From: Azospirillum sp.
GTDB taxonomy: Bacteria; Pseudomonadota; Alphaproteobacteria; Azospirillales; Azospirillaceae
Direction of reading: 5' to 3'
Assembly: GCA_027483805.1 (NCBI GenBank)
Contig: JAIXTS010000379.1
Location: forward strand, 1-43,671
Length of the DNA stretch: 43,671 nt
Made by a program: the position numbers and the translations under genes. The stretch's first letter is position 1. Each line of letters opens with the position of its first letter. Positions 17,542 to 24,746 of this stretch are shown here, piece after piece. Under the pieces are notes generated by a model. The model did no database searches. It worked only from the letters and a program-made list of their open reading frames with translations, and was not told the origin of the DNA.

Positions 17542-17650
17542 TCCGGACGATCCCTCTTTCAGAAACCGCGGCACCATCCCGCTTGTGAAAAACGGCCCCA
17601 TCCGGTCGTTGACCAGGCCCGTCGCTTGGGCGCATGGTGCCCGCCCTGTT

Positions 17651-17668
17651 CCCGCGCGCAGGCGCGGG
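17651..17668. repeat. GC-rich hairpin upstream of the S46 peptidase gene
   Basis: CCCGCGC-GCAG-GCGCGGG, 7-bp perfect arms with a four-base loop, in the gap between the glutathione transferase and the S46 peptidase. It has no T-tract; it may end or attenuate transcription from upstream. Confidence 0.4.
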
Positions 17669-17725
17669 GGCACAGCATCCATCGCAAACGCGAAATCAGG
17701 CGTATCGAAAAAGGACGGGAACAAA

Positions 17726-19801
17726 ATGGTGAAGACGGTGAAGCTGGCGGTATCGACCGCTGCGGCCATCGCCCTGATGGTGGGGGCCGCACAGGCCGAT
17801 GAAGGCATGTGGACCATCGATAATGTGCCCACAGCGGCCATTGCCAAGGCCACCGGCTTCAGCCCGGACGCCAAGTGGCTGAAGCAGGCGCAACTGTCCT
17901 ATGTCCGTCTGGCCGGCGGCTGCTCGGGCAGCTTTGTGTCGGGCGAAGGCATGGTGATGACCAACCATCACTGCATTGCCGACTGCATCGCCGAACTGTC
18001 TTCCGCCGAGAAGGACTATCAGGCCGACGGTTTCCTGGCCAAGACCCGACCGGAAGAAAAGAGCTGCGCCGGCATCGAGATCAACCAGCTGATCGAGATC
18101 ACCGACATCACCGCCCAGGTCGAAGCCGCCACGGCCGGCAAGACCGGTCAGGACTTCGCCAATGCCCGCCGCACGGTTCTGGCCGATATTGAGAAGAACT
18201 GCGCCGGCGGCGACGCCAAGCTGCGCTGCGACGCTGTGACCCTGTATCAGGGTGGCCGCTATAACCTGTACAAGTACAAGCGCTATCAGGATGTGCGTCT
18301 GGCCTTCGCGCCGGAAGCCTCGGCCGCGTCTTTCGGCGGCGATCCGGACAATTTCAACTTCCCGCGCTACGCGCTCGACATGTCGCTGCTGCGTGTCTAC
18401 GAGGATGGTAAGCCGATCAAGAGCCCCAACCATTTTAAATGGTCGACCGAGGGCACCAAGGAAGGCGATGCCAGCTTCGTCATCGGTAATCCCGGCTCCA
18501 CCAGCCGTCTGCGCACCATCGCCGAACTGGAATTCGTGCGCGACAATGTCGCCCCTTCCTTCCTGTTCTGGGCGCAGGAGCGTCGTGGTCGCCTGATCGA
18601 ATTCGGACGTGAGAATGCCGACCGCAACCGCGAGGCCTTTGACGACCTGAACAGCATCGAGAATTCCATCAAGGTCTGGAAGGGCCGTCAGATGGCCCTT
18701 GCCGACAAGGAATTCTTTGGCGGCAAGGTAAAGGCAGAGCAGGCGCTGCGCGCAAAAATCGCTGCCGATCCGAAGCTGGCCGCACAGGTCGGCGACGCGT
18801 TTGAGCAGATCGAAAAGGCCCAGGCACGTTACGTTCAGCTGTATCAGCGCCTGATCCATCTGGAGCGCATGCGCGCCTTCGACAGTGTCCTGGCCTCCAA
18901 CGCCCGCCTGCTGCTGCGCGCCGGGGATGAGCGTCTGCTGCCGTCCGGCCAGCGTCTGCGCGAATATGGCGACAGCCGCCTGCCTGCCTTGAAGCAGCGC
19001 CTGTCCAACCCGGCCCCGGTCCATGCCGATCTGGAAGTGGCCCTGCTGACCTTCTCTTTGACCAAGTTCCGCGAGCAGTTCGGCCCGGATGACGCCCTGG
19101 TCAAGGCCGTGCTGGGCAAGCAGTCGCCCGATCAGGTGGCCGCCGCCGCCGTGAAGGCCAGCAAGCTGGGCGATCCGGCCGAACGTCTGCGGCTGTTCGA
19201 AGGTGGCAAGGCCGCCATCGACGCCTCCGACGATCCGATGATCAAGCTGATGAAGGTGGTGGACGCCGCTGCGCGCGCGGCCCGCAAGTCGGTCGAAGAG
19301 GACGTGGATGCCGTGGTGGAGCAGGCCCAGGCCCGCATCGCCAAGGCCCGCTTTGCGCTGTATGGCGACAGTGTCTATCCCGACGCCACCCTGTCGCTGC
19401 GCCTGTCCTATGGCAAGATGCAGGGCTGGACGGAGCTCGATGGCACCGAGATCAAGCCTTACACGACCATCGGCGGTCTGTATGAGCGCGATACCGGCGC
19501 CTTCCCGTTCGACATGGCCAAAAGCTGGGACGACGCCAAGGGCAAGGTCAATATGGCCACGCCCTATAATGCCGTCTCCACCAACGACATTATCGGCGGC
19601 AATTCCGGTTCGGCCGCCATCAACACCAAGGGCGAAGTGATCGGCCTGGTCTTTGACGGCAATATCCACAGCCTGTCGGGCGATTATGGCTATGAGCCCA
19701 AGCGCAACCGCACTGTCATGGTCGATGTGCGCGGCATGGCCGAGGCGCTGCGCAACGTCTATGGCGCCCAGCATATCGTAAAGGAACTGGGCCTGAAGTA
19801 A
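17726..19801 (+). CDS. S46-family dipeptidyl-peptidase, DPP7-type
   Basis: An exported serine exopeptidase of 691 residues that removes N-terminal dipeptides. It starts at the ATG at 17726 with AAGGA upstream. The signal peptide MVKTVKLAVSTAAAIALMVGAAQA is followed by DEGMWTIDNVP, the hallmark S46 N terminus. The chymotrypsin-like halves contain TNHHC (His81/82) and GGNSGSAAIN (Ser627). The residue 18 after the Ser, in VFDGNIHSLSGDY, is Gly645; this is the position that decides P1 preference in the family, with Gly in DPP7 (bulky hydrophobic P1) and Arg in DPP11 (acidic P1). The helical insert domain lies about 300-480. A strong terminator follows. Likely periplasmic or outer-membrane associated. 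Confidence 0.93.
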   Translation: MVKTVKLAVSTAAAIALMVGAAQADEGMWTIDNVPTAAIAKATGFSPDAKWLKQAQLSYVRLAGGCSGSFVSGEGMVMTNHHCIADCIAELSSAEKDYQADGFLAKTRPEEKSCAGIEINQLIEITDITAQVEAATAGKTGQDFANARRTVLADIEKNCAGGDAKLRCDAVTLYQGGRYNLYKYKRYQDVRLAFAPEASAASFGGDPDNFNFPRYALDMSLLRVYEDGKPIKSPNHFKWSTEGTKEGDASFVIGNPGSTSRLRTIAELEFVRDNVAPSFLFWAQERRGRLIEFGRENADRNREAFDDLNSIENSIKVWKGRQMALADKEFFGGKVKAEQALRAKIAADPKLAAQVGDAFEQIEKAQARYVQLYQRLIHLERMRAFDSVLASNARLLLRAGDERLLPSGQRLREYGDSRLPALKQRLSNPAPVHADLEVALLTFSLTKFREQFGPDDALVKAVLGKQSPDQVAAAAVKASKLGDPAERLRLFEGGKAAIDASDDPMIKLMKVVDAAARAARKSVEEDVDAVVEQAQARIAKARFALYGDSVYPDATLSLRLSYGKMQGWTELDGTEIKPYTTIGGLYERDTGAFPFDMAKSWDDAKGKVNMATPYNAVSTNDIIGGNSGSAAINTKGEVIGLVFDGNIHSLSGDYGYEPKRNRTVMVDVRGMAEALRNVYGAQHIVKELGLK

Positions 19802-19809
19802 GTCTATCC

Positions 19810-19844
19810 GGGGCCGACCCTCTCATGGGTTGGCCCCCTTTTTT
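19810..19844 (+). terminator. intrinsic terminator of the S46 peptidase gene
   Basis: GGGGCCGACCC (19810-19820), loop TCTCAT, GGGTTGGCCCC (19827-19837), then C and six T. The 11-bp stem has one G-U pair; it lies 8 bases after the stop codon. This is the clearest rho-independent terminator in the window. Confidence 0.92.
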
Positions 19845-20201
19845 CCGTGCCCCTGCTCCGTCGTCTGACGCACCATCATTGTTTCGACTTAGGGCTGGCG
19901 ACCTCCGACAGTGGCACCATTCCGTGGTCGTAGAGGGGGACGCTGGCCGAACACGCGGGTTTACCGTCCCGGCCGATAAAAACCATGTCGCCGACCTGAA
20001 AACCACGCCAGAGCAGGCGACTGTCAGGGGATTACCGTCTCTGAATAGGAAGGCAATGCCGGAAGAGACCTGGACAACCAGGTTATCGAACGTATGGCAT
20101 CCCAGCATGGCCGCCGGGGACGGAATTGTATAGGTTGTGCGGGCGGCGGGGGCCAATGGTCTCCGGCCGCCCGTTTCCGTTTCCTGCACCCATGGTCCTT
20201 C
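19845..20201. other. 357-base non-coding stretch upstream of the GntR gene
   Basis: No open frame here has a start, ribosome-binding site or composition that looks like a gene. It holds a short inverted repeat CCTGG-ACAA-CCAGG (20069-20082) and, at 20125-20136, ATTGTATAGGTT, which matches the operator-like palindrome at 20871 in 9 of 12 bases and could be a weak autoregulatory site of the GntR protein. Otherwise nothing was recognised. Confidence 0.5.
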
Positions 20202-20861
20202 ATGAGCATCATTGTCAAAACCCTGTCCGACCAGACCTATGAAGTTGTGCGGCGGCGGATCTTGTCCGGCGGCATCGCGCCGGGCACGCCGGTGCGGCAG
20301 GACGTGATCGCCACGGACCTGGGGGTCAGCAAGATCCCGGTGCGCGAGGCGCTGGGCCGGCTGGAACAGGATGGTCTTCTGACCTCCTACCCCAATCGGG
20401 GCTATGTCGTGCGGTCCATGTCGATGTGCGAGGCATCGGAGATTTTTGCCCTGCGCCTGAAGCTGGAGCCCGGCGCGGTGGCCGATGGGGCCGGCCGTGC
20501 CGGAGCGGCCGACCATAGGGCAGCACGCACCGCGCTGGAGGCACTGGAAAAGAATCAGGACCTGGACGGGGCCGACCATGTCACCCAGAACCGCCTGTTC
20601 CACCTGTCGATGATCCAGCCGGCGGGGCCGGTGACCTTTCAACTGCTGACAAGGCTGCTGATCCTGTCGGAACGCTATGTGCGCATGCATCTGGAACCCA
20701 AGGGTCGTGAGGACCGCGCCAAACGCGAACATCGCGCTATTCTGGAGGCCTGGACCGCCGGTGACGCTTTGCTGGTCGAAGGCCTGATCCGGGAACATAT
20801 CCAGGCCACGCTGGACGATCTGCGCGAGCAATTGGGGGACATGATCCCCCCTTCCCTTTGA
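20202..20861 (+). CDS. GntR-family regulator, FadR/FCD subfamily
   Basis: The protein has 219 residues. The N-terminal winged helix is TYEVVRRRILSGGIAPGTPVRQDVIATDLGVSKIPVREALGRLEQDGLLTSYPNRGYVV-like (about 12-70), with the classic G-V-S-x-x-P-V-R-E-A-L recognition helix. The helical C-terminal FCD effector domain contains NRLFHLSMIQPAGP and EHRAILEAWTAGD, whose His residues commonly hold a metal and an organic-acid ligand. The ATG at 20202 has a weak ribosome-binding site. The gene ends nine bases before a perfect palindrome that precedes the deaminase gene, so it probably controls the two downstream genes; the inducer may be hydroxyproline or a product (inference). Confidence 0.9.
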   Translation: MSIIVKTLSDQTYEVVRRRILSGGIAPGTPVRQDVIATDLGVSKIPVREALGRLEQDGLLTSYPNRGYVVRSMSMCEASEIFALRLKLEPGAVADGAGRAGAADHRAARTALEALEKNQDLDGADHVTQNRLFHLSMIQPAGPVTFQLLTRLLILSERYVRMHLEPKGREDRAKREHRAILEAWTAGDALLVEGLIREHIQATLDDLREQLGDMIPPSL

Positions 20862-20870
20862 TAACGGTAT

Positions 20871-20882
20871 ATCGTATACGAT
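20871..20882. promoter_or_regulatory. predicted GntR operator
   Basis: ATCGTATACGAT is a perfect 12-bp palindrome in the 48-base gap between the GntR gene and the deaminase gene. It fits the T-N-G-T-N(2)-A-C-N-A layout of FadR-subfamily operators. Sited just before the ribosome-binding site of the deaminase gene. Confidence 0.65.
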
Positions 20883-20909
20883 TATCGATCCAATAATGGA
20901 GCGATGATC

Positions 20910-21806
20910 ATGGCCACGCTTTCCTGGACGGGTGTCTATCCCGCCGCCACCACGCAGTTCGCCGAGGACCTGTCCGTCGATTATGAGGCGACAGCCGGGG
21001 TACAGGATGCGCTGATCCGCGACGGGGTGGATGGTCTGATCCTGCTGGGCACCTGCGGGGAGAACAACTCCCTGGAACCGGAAGAAAAACGCGCCGTCCT
21101 GGACCGGGCCCGCACCGCTGTCGCGGGGCGCGTGCCCGTGGTGGCGGGCGTGTCGGAATTGACCACCAAACGCGCCATGGCCTTTGCGCGTGATGCCGAG
21201 GCGCTGGGCGTGGATGGGCTGATGCTGCTGCCGGCCATGGTCTATGTCCCGACCGAGGAAGAACTTTTTACCCATTTCAAGAGTGTGGCCGAGGCCACCC
21301 GCCTGCCCATCATGCTGTACAACAATCCGCCGGCCTATCGTGTGTCGATCTCCGCCCGGGTTCTGAAGAAGCTGGCCGATATTCCCAACATTGTGGCCGT
21401 GAAGGAAAGCGCGCCGGACCCGCGCCGCTTCACCGACCTGATCAATGAATTCGGCGACCGGTTCGTGCTGATGGCCGGGCTGGATGATGTGGCGCTGGAA
21501 GGCATGATCCTGGGCGCCCATGGCTGGGTGTCCGGCCTGACCAGCGCCTTTCCGCACGAGTCGGTGGCCCTGGTCAAGGCGCTGCAAAAGGGCGACATTG
21601 CCGAGGCGCGGCGCATCTATCGCTGGTTCATGCCGCTGCTGCATCTGGATGCCGACCATGACCTGGTCCAGTCGATCAAGCTGGCCGAACAGATCATGGG
21701 GCGCGGCTCGGAACGGGTGCGCCTGCCGCGCCTGCCGCTGGCCGGGGAACGCCGGGCGCAGGTGATCGCCATGGTTGAGAAGGCGGCGGCGACGCGGCCG
21801 ATCTGA
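20910..21806 (+). CDS. lhpC: dihydrodipicolinate synthase-family aldolase, probable 1-pyrroline-4-hydroxy-2-carboxylate deaminase
   Basis: The product is a TIM barrel of 298 residues. The ATG at 20910 is favoured over 20904 because GGAG lies eight bases before it. Family signs: LLGTCGENNSLEPEEK (pyruvate-carboxylate binding loop, here GTCGEN rather than the GTTGE of DapA), LYNNPPAYRVSIS (catalytic Tyr) and IVAVKESAPD with the Schiff-base Lys165. The next gene is a hydroxyproline epimerase, and the GntR-DapA-like-epimerase arrangement matches hydroxyproline degradation clusters, in which this protein turns pyrroline-4-hydroxy-2-carboxylate into alpha-ketoglutarate semialdehyde. An N-acetylneuraminate-lyase-like or other aldolase role is possible; the assignment rests on context. 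Confidence 0.8.
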   Translation: MATLSWTGVYPAATTQFAEDLSVDYEATAGVQDALIRDGVDGLILLGTCGENNSLEPEEKRAVLDRARTAVAGRVPVVAGVSELTTKRAMAFARDAEALGVDGLMLLPAMVYVPTEEELFTHFKSVAEATRLPIMLYNNPPAYRVSISARVLKKLADIPNIVAVKESAPDPRRFTDLINEFGDRFVLMAGLDDVALEGMILGAHGWVSGLTSAFPHESVALVKALQKGDIAEARRIYRWFMPLLHLDADHDLVQSIKLAEQIMGRGSERVRLPRLPLAGERRAQVIAMVEKAAATRPI

Positions 21807-21817
21807 CGGAGAGCAGC

Positions 21818-22816
21818 ATGCGCCACACTTTTTTCTGCATCGACGGGCATACGGCCGGGAATCCCGTCCGGCTGGTGGCCGGCGGGGCGCCGCTGCTGCG
21901 CGGCGGGTCGATGGCGGAGCGGCGGCAGGATTTTCTGGACCGGTTCGACTGGATCCGCACAGGCCTGTGCTTTGAACCGCGCGGGCATGACATGATGTCG
22001 GGCGGGTTCCTGTACCCGCCCACACAGCCGGACAGCGATGTTGGCATCCTGTTCATCGAAACCAGCGGCTGTCTGCCCATGTGCGGGCATGGCACCATCG
22101 GCATGATCACCTTTGGTCTGGAAAACGGCCTGATCCTGCCGCGAGTGCCGGGGACGCTGCGGGTGGAGGTGCCGGCCGGCATCATCGATATTGCCTATGG
22201 CACCGAGGGGCAGCGCGTGACCTGGGTGCGTATCCGCAACGTGCCCGCCTATGTCGCGGCCATGGGTGTGAAGATCGAGGTGCCGGATTTCGGACCCCTG
22301 TCGGTCGATGTCTCCTATGGCGGCAACTATTACGCCATTATCGAACCGCAGGGCCCTTATCAGGGTCTGGACGATCTGGGGGCGGCGCGCCTTGTGGACC
22401 TGTCGCGCACCATCCGTGCCCTGATGCGGGAAAAGATCGAGCCGGTGCATCCGGTGGACAGCCGCATCCGGGGCGTGTCCCACGTCCTGTGGGCGGACAG
22501 GCCGCGCGGTGACGGGGCGGATGGGCGCAATGCCGTCTTCTATGGCGAGCGCGCCATCGACCGCAGCCCCTGTGGCACCGGCACGTCGGCCCGGCTGGCG
22601 CATCTGGTGGCCATGGGAAGGCTGTCGGTCGGTGACAGCTTTGTGCATGAAAGCTATATCGGCAGCCGGTTCATCGGCAAGGTTGAGGCAGCGGTTGACC
22701 TGAACGGGCACAGCGCCATCATCCCCTCCATCCAGGGCAGCGCCATCGCCACCGGTTTTAATACCCTCTGGATCGACCGTGAAGACCCGTTCTGGGCGGG
22801 CTTTACCGTGGTGTAG
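21818..22816 (+). CDS. lhpA: 4-hydroxyproline 2-epimerase (proline racemase family)
   Basis: The protein has 332 residues; the ATG at 21818 has GGAGAGC upstream. Proline racemase fold with both catalytic cysteines: Cys89 in LPMCGHGTIGM and Cys252 in DRSPCGTGTSARLA. Having both cysteines points to racemase/epimerase chemistry rather than the trans-3-hydroxyproline dehydratases, which have Ser or Thr at one site. It converts trans-4-hydroxy-L-proline to cis-4-hydroxy-D-proline. Eleven bases separate it from the deaminase gene, so they form one operon. The other two expected enzymes, D-hydroxyproline dehydrogenase and alpha-ketoglutarate semialdehyde dehydrogenase, are not adjacent. Confidence 0.9.
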   Translation: MRHTFFCIDGHTAGNPVRLVAGGAPLLRGGSMAERRQDFLDRFDWIRTGLCFEPRGHDMMSGGFLYPPTQPDSDVGILFIETSGCLPMCGHGTIGMITFGLENGLILPRVPGTLRVEVPAGIIDIAYGTEGQRVTWVRIRNVPAYVAAMGVKIEVPDFGPLSVDVSYGGNYYAIIEPQGPYQGLDDLGAARLVDLSRTIRALMREKIEPVHPVDSRIRGVSHVLWADRPRGDGADGRNAVFYGERAIDRSPCGTGTSARLAHLVAMGRLSVGDSFVHESYIGSRFIGKVEAAVDLNGHSAIIPSIQGSAIATGFNTLWIDREDPFWAGFTVV

Positions 22817-22860
22817 AAAGCCTGACCCGCCGCCACCATCAACCAAGGACAGGTTCCACC

Positions 22861-24651
22861 ATGCCCACCCTTGCCGCCCGGGCCCGCAACCGCCCCGTCC
22901 TGTCCCGCGCCTTGGCTGTCGGGTTGGCACTGATACTGCTGACCGGTGGCGGGGCCTGGGCAGGACCGGTTGAAGATTTACAGTCTATATTAAGCGATTA
23001 CGACCATTTCTTAAACCAAAATGACCCGATCGGGGCCGGTCAGCGCGGCGATCTGGAGGCGGCCAGACGCTGGCCTGATGACAGCCCGGCGGCGGTGAAG
23101 GAACGGGTCCAGGCCATCACAAAGCTGCGTGACCGGCTGGCCGCCATCCCGGCGTCAGGTCTGTCGGGGCAGGATGCGCTGAGCCATGCGCTGCTGCTGC
23201 GCAAGCTGTCGCTGGACCTGGAGGGCGCGCGGTTCGATGAAGAACGCATGCCGTTCAACAGCGACAGCGGCTTCTTCTATGCCGCCGGCTATACGGCCAG
23301 CAGCACGCGCCTGCGCAATGAGGCGGAGATTGAGGCCTATCTGGAACGGATTTCCGCCCTGCCCGACTTTTACGCCACCAACATTGCCAATATGCGGCGC
23401 GGGTTGAAGACCGGCTTTGTGCAGCCGAGACTGGTGGCAGAGGCGGCGGTGCGGATGACCCGGACACTGGCCGAAATCCAGGCGGACGATCATGCCCTGC
23501 TGGAACCGCTGAAAGCCCTGCCGGCCACCCTGCCGGCGGCGCAGCGTGAGGCGTTCCTGGCGCGCGGCCGGACGCTGGTGACAGAGAAGGTAAAGCCCGC
23601 GGAAATTGGCCTGGCCAATTTTTTCGCCCAGGAATATTTACCCAAGGCGCGGACCAGCCTGGGCGCGTCATCCATGCCCGACGGCAAGGCCTACTATGCC
23701 TATCGTGTAAAACGTGAGACGACGACGGAGATGAGTCCGGATCAGGTGTTCGCGCTGGGTCGGACGGAGATCGCCCGCATCCGCGCTGCCATGGACGGCA
23801 TCATCAAGGAGACCGGTTTTACCAGCGATTTCAACGCGTTCTTGCTCTTTCTTCGCACATCACCTCAATTCTATGCCACCTCACGCGAGCAATTGCTGGA
23901 GAAGTCCAGCCGGCTGGCCAAACGCATTGATGACAAGCTGCCGGAATATTTCAGCCTGCTGCCGCGCCTGCCCTATGGCGTGCGGCCGGTGCCGGCGGAG
24001 ATCGAGGAGGGCTATACGTCGGGCCGGTACCATCCCGGCAGCCCGGAGCAGGGCGTGTCCGGCGGTCTGATGATCAATACGTCGCATCTGACCATGCGAC
24101 CACTCTATGAGCTGCCGGCGCTGGTCGCGCATGAGGGGGTGCCGGGGCACCATCTGCAGATCGCCCTGGCGCAGGAGCTTCAGGGCGTGCCGCAGTTCCG
24201 CCGGCAGGACGATATCACCGCCTATGTCGAGGGCTGGGCGCTCTATACCGAACAGCTGGTGGCGGAGATGGGGCTGTACACGACGCCCTATGAGCGGTTC
24301 GGCATGCTGTCCATGGAGATGTGGCGGGCCTGCCGCCTGGTCATGGATGTCGGTATCCATTGGAAGGGCATGGGGCGTGAAGAGGCGGCAAGCTGCCTGC
24401 GCGACAATAGTGCCCTGGCCGAAAAGAACATCCAGAGTGAGACCGACCGCTATATCGGCTGGCCGGGCCAGGCCCTGGGCTACAAGATCGGGCAGCTGAA
24501 AATCGCCGAATTGCGGGCGCGGGCCGAACAGGCGCTGGGCCCCGCCTTCGACATCAAGGCGTTCCACGCGCTGGTGCTGAATGACGGGCCGATGCCCATG
24601 ACCCTGCTGGAACAGCGTATCGACGGCTGGATCGCGGCCGGCGGCAAGTAG
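22861..24651 (+). CDS. exported DUF885-family putative metallopeptidase
   Basis: The product has 596 residues. Signal peptide: RALAVGLALILLTGGGAWA, cleaved near residue 38 before GPVEDLQSIL. The body is all-helical, as in DUF885 proteins. The family signature VAHEGVPGHHLQ (His424, His428/429) and EGWALYTEQLVAEMG (Glu457) provide a zinc site resembling a modified HExxH plus distant Glu. AAGGACAGG lies about eight bases before the ATG. It follows the epimerase by 44 bases and may be read through with it. The family is often found in peptide-scavenging bacteria; the substrate is unknown. Confidence 0.87.
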   Translation: MPTLAARARNRPVLSRALAVGLALILLTGGGAWAGPVEDLQSILSDYDHFLNQNDPIGAGQRGDLEAARRWPDDSPAAVKERVQAITKLRDRLAAIPASGLSGQDALSHALLLRKLSLDLEGARFDEERMPFNSDSGFFYAAGYTASSTRLRNEAEIEAYLERISALPDFYATNIANMRRGLKTGFVQPRLVAEAAVRMTRTLAEIQADDHALLEPLKALPATLPAAQREAFLARGRTLVTEKVKPAEIGLANFFAQEYLPKARTSLGASSMPDGKAYYAYRVKRETTTEMSPDQVFALGRTEIARIRAAMDGIIKETGFTSDFNAFLLFLRTSPQFYATSREQLLEKSSRLAKRIDDKLPEYFSLLPRLPYGVRPVPAEIEEGYTSGRYHPGSPEQGVSGGLMINTSHLTMRPLYELPALVAHEGVPGHHLQIALAQELQGVPQFRRQDDITAYVEGWALYTEQLVAEMGLYTTPYERFGMLSMEMWRACRLVMDVGIHWKGMGREEAASCLRDNSALAEKNIQSETDRYIGWPGQALGYKIGQLKIAELRARAEQALGPAFDIKAFHALVLNDGPMPMTLLEQRIDGWIAAGGK

Positions 24652-24746
24652 GTCAGGTCAAATTTCAGATCGGGAACCAACCGACCGTTGTCTTGACATA
24701 ATGCTGTTGGCACTCTTTCCCCCGTGGCGGGTGTGCGGGGGAAATC

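Noticed and set aside
17696-19774. 692-codon minus-strand open frame opposite the S46 peptidase
   Set aside because: The plus-strand product has a signal peptide and full catalytic motifs; the antisense translation has no recognisable domain.
24693-24698. TTGACA as a -35 box before the alpha-2-macroglobulin gene
   Set aside because: At 16-18 bases downstream there is only TTTCCC-like sequence, no credible -10.
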